DNA from: G965230065 sp965230065
GTDB taxonomy: Bacteria; Bacteroidota; Bacteroidia; Cytophagales; Cyclobacteriaceae
Direction: 5' to 3'
DNA: 64,000 nt
NCBI GenBank assembly: GCA_965230065.1
Contig: OZ245942.1
Location: 2,914,001-2,978,000, forward strand
The notes beneath the pieces are model-generated. The model was given only the letters and a program-made list of their open reading frames with translations. It did not search any database and had not been told where the DNA came from. Of this stretch, positions 26,401 to 34,541 are shown one piece after another. A program made the translations under genes and the position numbers. The first letter of the stretch is position 1; the number at the start of each line of letters is the position of its first letter.

Positions 26401-26576
26401 AGGCAGATGCCAATACGGCTGCTCCTTTTTACTGGGGGGCTTTTGTGTATTTGGGAACAAAAGAAAAATCTAATTTTTTCAATGCATATTGGATGGTAGG
26501 AGGAATAATACTAATAGTTATTACGGTGATGGCACTCGTATATCGCCAATTGAGAAAAAAGTATAATCTAAGTTGA
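23454..26576 (+). CDS. TPR-CHAT protein (caspase-like), membrane-anchored, copy 1
   Basis: A protein of about 1040 residues. An N-terminal hydrophobic signal-like stretch (best seen from MFSMLQCICAVSTLAHP, so the true start may be the ATG at 23535) is followed by about nine tetratricopeptide repeats (about 100-420), a helical linker (500-610), and a C-terminal CHAT domain (about 640-1005). The caspase-type dyad is His865 in HVASHTIINDENP and Cys912 in TLSACNTG; further family blocks are LIIVPDGVLSYLPFEVL and APFYWGAFVYLG. A membrane helix (GGIILIVITVMALVY) ends the protein, so the protease domain is probably periplasmic and tethered. TPRs likely recruit or sense a partner. Its paralogue follows immediately. 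Confidence 0.9.
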   Translation: MQQFPSCKGIENHALYHNFLFKYCILCMFSMLQCICAVSTLAHPKTAFTIAKTPMPADSVLAARFCIMAQNTDNPDSISSHLEQAAELYAKNQLWSSLLGCAIDVNLRLLRAQKFNEVIPFLEKIKDGYPEAFSGASKQVSDYYFLLSQAYSSTGQYYEALSYCLQSTNMVEQIEGEGYPGLARQYASLSFLYSSLSQPGKALEYGKKNLSAVEGSGDPMLLSQAHHFIGNIYHQMREYERAVSYFTKSISIIKGMERPSLPSLVRTYVNLGTSYIYLEDFESSIYYLEEALSGARQMGNDYFAAAAYSNLGNAYLTFEEYEKALESNQLALEKLQGMFGTMHPSLNKPYFNIGKVHLVMKNYAQAEKSYGKALQIDTTFYGKVHAYPAETYQGLGNVYEAKHNYARALSLYQKSIDALVLSDTAINIENGNPITIKDVADKFILLETLTKKANTLAKLYTQTQDTTHLLHALDTYKLCAFLQDNTRKHMSNEDAKLLFAANYSDFFENAIKTAYQLYQLQQNEKYLLLILDFIEQNKANNLVESLARARVREQFNPGDSLLEQENTYKAEIAYLESKLFEEKAKEGQTDQGQIEKWNTEIFSLNQSLEDVVVKIKSAYPQYYQAMYQKNDIDADALQNTLLAEDEMLLNFFAGDSAIYVLSVDKDDFHVEAISLENDLLTKIETFIHRLNNNDSTGYFSQAYSLYQMLVEKALNNHASGNINHLIIVPDGVLSYLPFEVLINKPINDQQSYNQLDYLLKKYAISYQYSVELLSLQATKHVNNLNQQTFIGYAPQFSKTANPLLATRSSSDSLLVDELERLPQAEEEVRNIAEMLEGNFTIGNAATEEHFKQQAESARIIHVASHTIINDENPMYSKLVFAPGQDTLEDGLLHTYELYNMRLNADLVTLSACNTGIGKIYEGEGVMSLARGFMYAGVPNVLMSLWSVPDRSTSQIMQYFYEEVQAGHTKAEALRLAKLKYLQEADANTAAPFYWGAFVYLGTKEKSNFFNAYWMVGGIILIVITVMALVYRQLRKKYNLS

Positions 26577-26592
26577 AACATGTTCTTGATAT

Positions 26593-29500
26593 ATGCATTG
26601 TGAAATCAGCAGCTCAATAAAAAGACAAATACTCTTTTTTTTACTTTTCCTGGCATTCATTGCAATTAGCTCGAGAGGTTTGGGAAAAGTATTACAACAA
26701 GACACCACGCAGGCCCATACCCATTTTGAAAAAGCCAGTGCATTTGCAAACCAGCAACAAGCCGACAGTGCCGTGTTTCATTACCAAAGGGCTGCCGGGC
26801 TTTATCAAAATGCCGAGGCTATCAACAGATTTATCGCTGCTAATGCCAAAGTAGTGAAGCTCCTGACAGGACAGCGCAAAATGCCGGAAGCTTTTCAATT
26901 TTTTAATGACCTGCTTGCTCAATATCAGCAACAATGGAGTACGGACTACCCGGCATTGGGCGAGTTTTATTATAATGTAGGCAATGCATACTATTTTCGT
27001 TCGCAGTATGTAGACGCTTTGGAGTACTTTTCCCTTTCCCAAAAAGTATATGAGAAGTTTGCCGACAGCAACAACCTTTCCCTGGCTACTACTTACTGGC
27101 ACCTGGGGATGGTGTACGGGCACCTGGCACAAATGCACAAATCGCTGGAGTTTCAGCAAAAATGCCTCGCCATTAACCTGAATGTATTTGGAGAAAACCA
27201 TTGGCGCACTGCCGCAGCTTATAACCTCATTGCCCTTGTTTACTATCATTTGGGAGAGTACGAAATCGCCCTTCAGTATTATGATAAAATCAAGGCCATT
27301 TACCAACATGACATTGAGCATATCGATTATCCTTCCCTTTATGCCAATTTGGGGCTTGTACATTACGGCATGAAAGAGTACGAGCAGGCATTGTACTATT
27401 TGAAAAAAGGAATGGAAAACCGTATTAGCACTGGTGCTACACACGACAGAGGCTCATTTGTTGCCCATAATATGTTAGGGCTTACCTACATGGATATGGG
27501 AAATTATGAGGAAGCCCGGAGGCATTATTTCAAAGCTGTTCAATACAATCAACAATTGTTTGGCCCGGGACACAACTCTATCAGCTCGGTGTGGGGCAAC
27601 CTGGCTAAGCTATACCGGCTTACTGCCCAATATGACAGTGCGGTGTATTACTTCGAGAAATCAATTGCTATTGATACTGTTACTTTTGGAAAAAAAAGCG
27701 CCCGGGTTGCAGGTTTATTCCTGGGTCTGGGTGGCGTATATTCTGATCAGGAAAATTATGAAGAATCATTGGCATACATGCAGAAAGCGCTTACTGCCAT
27801 TGTTTATGATTTTTCGGATGCAAACATTTATGCCAACCCCAGCCTGGAAAACAGCATCGTCATAGAAATGCATTTCCTTGAAATACTTATGGAAAAAGCC
27901 AAAACCCTGCTGGCGTACTATGAAAACCAAACCCATGACCCGAATGATTTACACCGGGCTTACGAAACTTATCTGCTGGGTGTAGATGTAGCAGCCCAAA
28001 TCAGGCGCGGCATGTTTGAGGCCAGCTCCAAAACCTTTCTGGCAGAAAACGCCACAACGCTATACGAAAATGCCATCAATACGGCTTTGCGCCTTTATGA
28101 ACGGGAAAAAGACGAACGGTATATAGAAGATATATTTTCCCTCATGGAAAAGAACAAATCAGGATTATTGCTGGAATCTTTAGAAGAGGCACAGGTTCGG
28201 GCCAGTTACCTTCCAGACGCATTAATACAAAAGGAAGACAGCCTGAAGATTGAAATTGCGCTGCTCGAGAAGCTGGTGTTTGATGAAGGCCGCAAAGGAA
28301 ATGAAGCTGATTCTGCCAAACTGATTAGGTGGAAGAACAAAGTTTTTGACTTGAAAAGAACGCAGGAAACCCTTGAAAATCAATTGGCAGCCAATTATCC
28401 TAATTATTTTTCTGTGCGGTACAAGCCTACTGCTATTGGGCTCAGGCAAATGCAGGGGGAAGTGCTTGGTAAAAATGAAATGCTGATTGAATATTTTACA
28501 GGAGATACTTCTGTTTATGCATTGGCTGTAACCAGGCACCAAGCCGACTTATACACCCTGGGCAACAAGGCTGAAATTTTAGAAAAATCGAGTCACTTGC
28601 GTGAAAGCATGGAGCAAAAAGACTTTCAACTTTATGGGCGTACTGCCCACGGTTTGTACGCTTCTCTACTGCAACCAATGCTCCACCCTCAAACGGAGCA
28701 TTTGCTCATCATTCCTGATGGAAAATTGAGCTATATTCCTTTTGAAGTTTTATTGCAATCCTCTCCTAACCCGGCAGGTACTTATGCAGATTTAGATTAT
28801 CTGTTAAAAACCTTTAATATACGTTACCATTACTCGGCCAACCTTCTGATGTTACATACGGATGCCACATCTTCGCCACAAGTGGCTGAATCCTTTCAGG
28901 GGTTTGCCCCCTCATTCAGCAACAATGCAAATCCCCTGCTGGCTACCCGTTCTGCGGAAGATAAACGTATTGCCGGTGAATTATCCCAATTGCCCTACGC
29001 TGCGGCCGAGGTCCGCTCTATTGCGGGTTTGTTAAATGGAAGTTTTCTCATAGGCACAAAAGCAACAGAAGAAAACTTTAAAAAAACAGCCAAAAATGCC
29101 AACATTCTTCATTTAGCTTCCCATACCATCATCAATGATGAAAACCCGCTGTATTCCAAACTGGTGTTTTCCCCCAATCAGGATACTTTGGAAGATGGGC
29201 TGCTGCACACTTACGAACTATACAACATGCGTCTCAATGCCGATTTGGTTACGTTGAGTGCGTGCAACACGGGTATGGGGAAAATTTACCAGGGAGAAGG
29301 TGTGATGAGCCTGGCGCGTGGTTTTATGTATGCCGGCGTGCCCAATGTGCTCATGAGCCTGTGGTCAGTGCCCGATCGTTCTACTTCCCAGATTATGCAA
29401 TATTTTTACGAAGAATTGCAGTCAGGGCTTACCAAAACTGAAGCCTTACGGCAAGCCAAATTACGCTATTTACAGGAAGCGGATGCCAATACCTCCGCAC

Positions 29501-29637
29501 CATTTTACTGGGGGGCTTTTGTATATTTAGGAGAAGCTGAAAATAAAAATCAAAAATTGCCCCATTTCTGGATATTAGGAGGATTAACATTTATTTTTAT
29601 TGCCGTTTTCCTCACCAGTAAATATGTGAAAACCTAA
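26593..29637 (+). CDS. TPR-CHAT protein (caspase-like), membrane-anchored, copy 2
   Basis: A 1014-residue paralogue of the preceding gene with the same order: signal sequence (QILFFLLFLAFIAISSRGLG), TPRs to about residue 400, linker, CHAT domain with His844 (HLASHTIINDENP) and Cys891 (TLSACNTG), and a C-terminal membrane helix (FWILGGLTFIFIAVFLTS). The His-Cys spacing of 47 residues is identical in the two copies. The CHAT cores are nearly the same even in DNA (compare 26100-26440 with 29180-29520), whereas the TPR regions have diverged. It starts 16 bases after copy 1, so the pair is a tandem duplication likely sharing one transcript. Confidence 0.9.
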   Translation: MHCEISSSIKRQILFFLLFLAFIAISSRGLGKVLQQDTTQAHTHFEKASAFANQQQADSAVFHYQRAAGLYQNAEAINRFIAANAKVVKLLTGQRKMPEAFQFFNDLLAQYQQQWSTDYPALGEFYYNVGNAYYFRSQYVDALEYFSLSQKVYEKFADSNNLSLATTYWHLGMVYGHLAQMHKSLEFQQKCLAINLNVFGENHWRTAAAYNLIALVYYHLGEYEIALQYYDKIKAIYQHDIEHIDYPSLYANLGLVHYGMKEYEQALYYLKKGMENRISTGATHDRGSFVAHNMLGLTYMDMGNYEEARRHYFKAVQYNQQLFGPGHNSISSVWGNLAKLYRLTAQYDSAVYYFEKSIAIDTVTFGKKSARVAGLFLGLGGVYSDQENYEESLAYMQKALTAIVYDFSDANIYANPSLENSIVIEMHFLEILMEKAKTLLAYYENQTHDPNDLHRAYETYLLGVDVAAQIRRGMFEASSKTFLAENATTLYENAINTALRLYEREKDERYIEDIFSLMEKNKSGLLLESLEEAQVRASYLPDALIQKEDSLKIEIALLEKLVFDEGRKGNEADSAKLIRWKNKVFDLKRTQETLENQLAANYPNYFSVRYKPTAIGLRQMQGEVLGKNEMLIEYFTGDTSVYALAVTRHQADLYTLGNKAEILEKSSHLRESMEQKDFQLYGRTAHGLYASLLQPMLHPQTEHLLIIPDGKLSYIPFEVLLQSSPNPAGTYADLDYLLKTFNIRYHYSANLLMLHTDATSSPQVAESFQGFAPSFSNNANPLLATRSAEDKRIAGELSQLPYAAAEVRSIAGLLNGSFLIGTKATEENFKKTAKNANILHLASHTIINDENPLYSKLVFSPNQDTLEDGLLHTYELYNMRLNADLVTLSACNTGMGKIYQGEGVMSLARGFMYAGVPNVLMSLWSVPDRSTSQIMQYFYEELQSGLTKTEALRQAKLRYLQEADANTSAPFYWGAFVYLGEAENKNQKLPHFWILGGLTFIFIAVFLTSKYVKT

Positions 29638-29716
29638 TATTTAGATGCTTCTTAACATTTTAGGGTACCAAAATGTTGATATTTGAAAACACTTTTACAA
29701 CTGTAACTACATACAC

Positions 29717-30727
29717 TTGCAAAACAGACGATACTTTTTAAAATCAAGCCTTGCCTTTCTGGCACTTGGGAATTTTAGTTTTCCGGTAATCTCATCGGGA
29801 AATGAAATCATGACGGTTACTGGAAAAATTACTGCTGCACAGTTGGGGCTTACCCTGCCACATGAGCATGTGTTTTCCAATTTTGGTGCACCCATCACTG
29901 ATACGCCAGCGTTTGATGAAGAAAAGCTCATGGCCCAGGTATTGCCTTACCTGAAACATATAAAATCGCTCGGATGTGAAACCATTGTAGATTGCACAGG
30001 TGCATACTTTGGGCGGGCACCTCAATTGTTAAAAAAGTTATCAGAGGCAAGCGGTGTGCAGATACTTACCAATACCGGATATTACGGAGCTGCCGATGAC
30101 CGCTACATTCCAGAGCACGCCTACCAAGAAACGGCCGGACAACTGGCCAACCGATGGATTAAAGAATGGGAGCAGGGCATTGATGGTACGGGCATCCGTC
30201 CGGGTTTTATCAAATTGGCGGTAGATAGCGGGCCTTTGTCTGAAATTGATGCGAAACTAATCAGGGCTGGTGCTATTACCCACCGCCATACAGGGCTTAC
30301 CATGGCGGTGCATACGGGAAATAACCAACAGGCAGCGTTGGCCCAATTAAAAATATTGGAAGAAGAAAAAGTACACCCTTCAGCATGGATTTGGGTACAT
30401 GCCAACAAAGCAGAAAATGCAGAAGCATTGCTGCCTTTGGCTGAAAAAGGTGCCTGGATATCACTGGATGGCCTGCGTGAGGAAGCTTCACTCCAGAAGC
30501 ATTTAGAAATACTGAAAGTATTTAAAAAAGAAGGATATTTGCCGCAGCTATTACTTTCGCATGATGGTAATTCTTTCCCGCGCGGGGGTAATATTCGGCC
30601 TTATGAGGCATTGTTTACAAAAATGATCCCGGCCATGAAAAATGAAGAGTTTACCCAAAGTGAAATACAACAGCTTACGATAGAAAACCCTGCCCGGGCA
30701 TTTTCTATAAAAATCAGAAAGATTTAA
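29717..30727 (+). CDS. Phosphotriesterase-family metal hydrolase, exported
   Basis: A 336-residue amidohydrolase-superfamily protein of the phosphotriesterase group. Metal ligands appear in order: LPHEHVF (HxH), the lysine in GFIKLAVDSG (position of the carboxylated Lys), AVHTGN, WIWVHANKAE and LLSHDGNSF. The N-terminus QNRRYFLKSSLAFLAL is twin-arginine-like, so it is probably exported. The start is TTG; no ATG lies nearby in frame. Most natural members are lactonases or esterases rather than organophosphate hydrolases. It is 11 bases upstream of a nitrilase-type gene, suggesting a two-step catabolic unit. Confidence 0.87.
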   Translation: MQNRRYFLKSSLAFLALGNFSFPVISSGNEIMTVTGKITAAQLGLTLPHEHVFSNFGAPITDTPAFDEEKLMAQVLPYLKHIKSLGCETIVDCTGAYFGRAPQLLKKLSEASGVQILTNTGYYGAADDRYIPEHAYQETAGQLANRWIKEWEQGIDGTGIRPGFIKLAVDSGPLSEIDAKLIRAGAITHRHTGLTMAVHTGNNQQAALAQLKILEEEKVHPSAWIWVHANKAENAEALLPLAEKGAWISLDGLREEASLQKHLEILKVFKKEGYLPQLLLSHDGNSFPRGGNIRPYEALFTKMIPAMKNEEFTQSEIQQLTIENPARAFSIKIRKI

Positions 30728-30738
30728 TTTTTTTCAGC

Positions 30739-31683
30739 ATGAAAGATATAACCATAGCTACAGCGCAATTTGAAAACAAAAGTGGAAACAAAGCGCATAA
30801 TCTCCAACAAATAGAAACGCTGGCGGCACAAGCTAAAGCGCAAGGCGCTGATGTAATAAGCTTTCACGAATTATCTGTAACAGGCTACACTTTTTTGCAA
30901 GGCCTTTCCCTTGAGGCATTAAATGAACTGGCTGAAGAAGTTCCTTCCGGGAATAGCACCCAACATTTAATATCGATAGCAAAAAGGCACCAAATCGTTA
31001 TATTGGCGGGGCTGGTAGAAAAAGCAAACGGGAAATTTTATAACACCTACGTTTGTGTGGACCAAAATGGTGTGATTGCCAGGCACCGGAAACTACATCC
31101 CTTCATCAGCAAGCATTTATCTTCGGGCAATGCGTATGTAACTTTCGATATTTTAGGTTGGAAGTGCAGCATTCTGATTTGCTATGATAATAATATCATA
31201 GAAAATGTACGGGCAGTTACCCTATTGGGTACCCAAATCCTTTTTGCACCGCATGTAACCATGTGTACGCCCTCCACCATGCCGGGCAGAGGCTTTGTAG
31301 ATAAAAAGCTTTGGGATAACCGGGAGCGCGACCCCGTATCTTTGAGAATGGAATTTGATGGGCCTAAAGGGAGGCGTTGGTTGATGCGCTGGCTGCCCGC
31401 CCGGGCTTATGATAATGGTATTTACATTGTTTTCAGCAATCCCATTGGTATGGACCACGACCAGCTTAAAAACGGAAATGCACTTGTGCTGGATCCATTT
31501 GGTGAGGTCTTGTGTGAAACCCGCAGTTTTGATAACACTTTTGCTACCGCAGTGTGTACTCCTGAAAAGCTAACCCAGGCAGGAGGGTATCGTTACAGAC
31601 AGGCCAGGCGGCCCGAATTGTATAAAGATATTATTGGCGCGACCAACACACCGGTTACCAAGCCCATTTGGATTACAAAGTAA
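30739..31683 (+). CDS. Carbon-nitrogen hydrolase (nitrilase superfamily)
   Basis: A 314-residue cytosolic enzyme with the Glu-Lys-Cys triad: Glu44 in SFHELSVTGY, the lysine in ARHRKLHPF (about residue 119) and Cys in CSILICYDNN (about 152). The family hydrolyses non-peptide C-N bonds in amides, nitriles or carbamoyl compounds. The C-terminal region (YRYRQARRPELYKDIIG) fits the amidase/N-carbamoylase branches better than true nitrilases, but the substrate is unknown. It is coupled to the phosphotriesterase-like gene and ends 10 bases from the convergent sulfotransferase. Confidence 0.88.
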   Translation: MKDITIATAQFENKSGNKAHNLQQIETLAAQAKAQGADVISFHELSVTGYTFLQGLSLEALNELAEEVPSGNSTQHLISIAKRHQIVILAGLVEKANGKFYNTYVCVDQNGVIARHRKLHPFISKHLSSGNAYVTFDILGWKCSILICYDNNIIENVRAVTLLGTQILFAPHVTMCTPSTMPGRGFVDKKLWDNRERDPVSLRMEFDGPKGRRWLMRWLPARAYDNGIYIVFSNPIGMDHDQLKNGNALVLDPFGEVLCETRSFDNTFATAVCTPEKLTQAGGYRYRQARRPELYKDIIGATNTPVTKPIWITK

Positions 31684-31693
31684 AGAGAAAAGA

Positions 31694-32689
31694 TCATTCT
31701 TTTGCCTTGTTCATGGCATTTTGCTTGAGCGAATTGTTCAGGCGGGCAAAAACGATCCTCCAGGGGTGATCTCCTTTTTTCCTGAATTTTCTTTGCAGCT
31801 CAAAAAATGTAATCCAAAGCATTTCTTTCCATTTATAAAATTTATCCTGGAATTTTGGCAGTTGCTGATCGCCATCGGGCACAGAAGTGTAATAGCCCAG
31901 GTCGTTCAGCATTTTTCCGCCAATCTTTTCTAGTTTATTAAGTTGTTTAGGCGAAAAATAAGACTCATAGTTTCGCTTATTTACACTTATTTTAGTGGCA
32001 TTGCTTCCGGTCATTTTCCGAACCCTGCTTGGCACAATAATGTTTTTTTCAAAGGGGATGCCCAGGAAGTCAGTGATTTTCTTAATATTTTCTTCCGGTT
32101 TTTGGGTAATGTCTTCATAAAAAACTTCCAGGTAACGGTCTTTGCCAATTTGTACCCCTTGCTGCCGGCCTTGCCGAATAATTTTTTTCCATCGCTGAAC
32201 ACTTCGTTCGGGTTGGTAATTCCACCGTCTGTGAAAAGAAGCGGCACAATCCCGACCATCCCTGATTACATGAATGAACTTAGCCTGGGGAAATGCCTCA
32301 GCAAGCAGGGTTATGTTGAGAATATTCCTTGGTGATTTTTCACACCACCGTTGCTTTCCTTCTGATGCAGCAAATGTGAGAAATATATGGTTGAATATGG
32401 CTGCCGCATTTCTTTCAACAGTTACCCACTCTTCAGGGACTGGCAAAGGTTTGTTGTCATTTACTCTTTGAAAAGGAAATAACCCACAGAGGTGCTCCCA
32501 TAACTGACGAAAATTTTCATCATTTTCCAGGTTACCAAATTTGGCCGCATTCGAAATTTCATAAGGAATTACCTTGGTTTCTTTCTTGAAGCCATAAATC
32601 ATGGAATGGTTATTCAAACAATCCAGCAGCATGGTCGTTCCAGAACCATTCATGCCTCCTAAAAATATGGGGCCCTCAGAGAATTTCAT
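31694..32689 (-). CDS. Sulfotransferase 1 of the polysaccharide region
   Basis: A 331-residue PAPS-dependent sulfotransferase. The 5'-phosphosulfate loop is IFLGGMNGSGTTMLLDCL (residues 8-25), and the 3'-phosphate site is HVIRDGRDCAASFHRRW, followed by FYEDITQKPEENIKKI and a C-terminal helical region. It transfers sulfate from PAPS to a hydroxyl or amine, here most likely on a carbohydrate given the adjoining exopolysaccharide cluster. It is divergent from that cluster across a 415-base AT-rich region that could hold promoters for both. Confidence 0.88.
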   Translation of the reverse strand: MKFSEGPIFLGGMNGSGTTMLLDCLNNHSMIYGFKKETKVIPYEISNAAKFGNLENDENFRQLWEHLCGLFPFQRVNDNKPLPVPEEWVTVERNAAAIFNHIFLTFAASEGKQRWCEKSPRNILNITLLAEAFPQAKFIHVIRDGRDCAASFHRRWNYQPERSVQRWKKIIRQGRQQGVQIGKDRYLEVFYEDITQKPEENIKKITDFLGIPFEKNIIVPSRVRKMTGSNATKISVNKRNYESYFSPKQLNKLEKIGGKMLNDLGYYTSVPDGDQQLPKFQDKFYKWKEMLWITFFELQRKFRKKGDHPWRIVFARLNNSLKQNAMNKAKE

Positions 32690-33104
32690 TTATTTGTAAT
32701 ATTTATTAGGTATAGTAACATAAAACATTGTAAAAATACAATTTTATATACAATAATAAAATTTGATCTTATATTTTTACCAATTTGCTGAACATTATTT
32801 CTACACTCGCTAGTAGCATAATTTGATGTTATTATTTGATATTTGCTGAAAGTGGAAACGTTTATGCTCATTGTATTCAGAAAGTTGTATGTGCAGTAAT
32901 AATGCATACTGGCAGGTAATTTAAGAAAACGGATGAATAAACATATTATAAGTAGTTATAATAATTAATAAGTTAAATTATTTATTTTTTCATATAAATT
33001 ATTCTATTTTTACAATATTATTTATTTTTTATAACTCTGGTGTAATAAATTTGAGTAAAAATAATGTTACCAAAGGAAGACGGTTCTTGCATTAATAAGG
33101 ATAG
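32690..33104. other. AT-rich divergent promoter region of the exopolysaccharide cluster
   Basis: No gene seen. A -7 box TAAATTTG occurs at 33046-33053, about 52 bases before the flippase start, with only a weak T-rich -33 region. The region is markedly AT-rich compared with flanking genes. It separates a sulfotransferase on the minus strand from ten same-strand cluster genes on the plus strand and is the natural control point for the locus. Confidence 0.5.
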
Positions 33105-34460
33105 ATGAAAATAATTAAGCAATATTTAGAGCGCCTGAAACAGTCGAAACTGTACCGCAGGATTTTTAAGAATCTGTCGCTCAGCCTTACAGGTATGGCT
33201 ACAGGGGTTTTGCTGAATTTGGGTAGGGTCAGTTTGCTTACAAAGGGGCTAAGTGTAGCCGATTACGGGCGCATCCTAATCATCATTGGCTTGTTTCAAT
33301 TTTTGATCAATTTTCTGGAAATCAGGGTGCAGGATATATTGTTCAAATACTATCCTCAATTCAGAAAAGAAGGGAAAGAGCGGGAATTGGTAGGAATTAT
33401 CTGGATTTGTATAGCCGCCTGTATTGTCTTGGGTGTTTTTGTGGGAGGTAGTGTTTTTATTTTTGCCGACTGGATAGCCCAAACATTTTACGAAGATAAG
33501 AGCCTGGGTAAACTGATACAGATTTATTCTGTTTCGGCTTTTTTTACTGCATTTAGCAGCTTTTACGCCGCCATTCTTAGAATAAATAACCGGTTTTCGA
33601 GCATTATCATTCCGCAAATTACCGGAACAGCTGTTGACCTTGCCCTCATCGCTGTTTTCTGGTTTGGGTTTGGGTATCTTACTCCCGAAATCGTAATTTA
33701 CATTGTTACGATCAATGCCATCATTAGCCAGGCACCTCCTTTAATTATGGCGTTTGGCATTATCAGGCGCTTAAAGCCGTCATTCAGCAGAATAAAGGAT
33801 GATATCCGCACGCTGCAACCTATGGCTAAAGAAATAAAGCATATGTTTTTTCACTCTAACCTGGCAGGGTACATGAAGCTGACTGAGGGTGGGGGTGTTT
33901 TTTTACTGGGGGTATTGGCCAGTCCTACCCAGGTAGCCCTTTTCGGTCTTTCGCAAAAGCTGCTCAAACCTCTTGAAAAGTTGAAAAGAAACATACAGGT
34001 GGCTGTTACACCTGAGGTACACAACTTGTACGCTTACCAAAAATATAAGCAGTTAGACCAGCTCATCAGGCGCTATGTTCGAATAAGTGCAGTGGTGGTA
34101 GTAGGATTTTTCCTGGGCATTATTTTCTTAATAGAGCCATTCATTGTAATGTTTGCAAAACCCGAATATTTAGATGCCCTGCCCAATTTTTACCTTCAGC
34201 TGGCTACCGCTTTTGTCATATTCCCTTTCATTCTGCTGTTTCCCTTAACGGTAAGCATGAATGAAATAAAAAGGATGAACATCGTAAAAGGGGCTTCCCT
34301 GGTTTATATCGGTGTTGCCTGTTTTGTGGGGCTTGATGCCGTTTCGTTAGCCATAGCCTTTTTGTTAGGTGCTATTACCAATAAAGTATTTTCCGATTTT
34401 GTGATTTATAAAAAGTTTCTCAAAGAGAAATCCCAGGCAGCCCATTCGGCTACCACTTAA
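33105..34460 (+). CDS. Polysaccharide flippase (Wzx-like, MOP superfamily)
   Basis: A 451-residue inner-membrane protein with about 12 helices. The N-terminal SLSLTGMATGVLLNLGRVSL and the regular helix-loop pattern match Wzx/oligosaccharide flippases, which move lipid-linked repeat units to the periplasmic face. It opens the exopolysaccharide operon and precedes a glycosyltransferase and the polymerase, giving a Wzx/Wzy-type pathway. The initiating phosphoglycosyltransferase and the export proteins (Wza/Wzc) are not in the window. Confidence 0.88.
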   Translation: MKIIKQYLERLKQSKLYRRIFKNLSLSLTGMATGVLLNLGRVSLLTKGLSVADYGRILIIIGLFQFLINFLEIRVQDILFKYYPQFRKEGKERELVGIIWICIAACIVLGVFVGGSVFIFADWIAQTFYEDKSLGKLIQIYSVSAFFTAFSSFYAAILRINNRFSSIIIPQITGTAVDLALIAVFWFGFGYLTPEIVIYIVTINAIISQAPPLIMAFGIIRRLKPSFSRIKDDIRTLQPMAKEIKHMFFHSNLAGYMKLTEGGGVFLLGVLASPTQVALFGLSQKLLKPLEKLKRNIQVAVTPEVHNLYAYQKYKQLDQLIRRYVRISAVVVVGFFLGIIFLIEPFIVMFAKPEYLDALPNFYLQLATAFVIFPFILLFPLTVSMNEIKRMNIVKGASLVYIGVACFVGLDAVSLAIAFLLGAITNKVFSDFVIYKKFLKEKSQAAHSATT

Positions 34461-34541
34461 CGGTTCTACCCGGCCGGCGAATGTGCCAGGGCGCTTCCGG
34501 GCAGACTTTTTGTTGTATAAAAAACTGAAAATTAATAAGGA

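Noticed and set aside
26692..27444. 250-codon minus-strand frame
   Set aside because: Antisense to the TPR region of the second CHAT gene; no recognisable domain and the sense frame is clearly coding.
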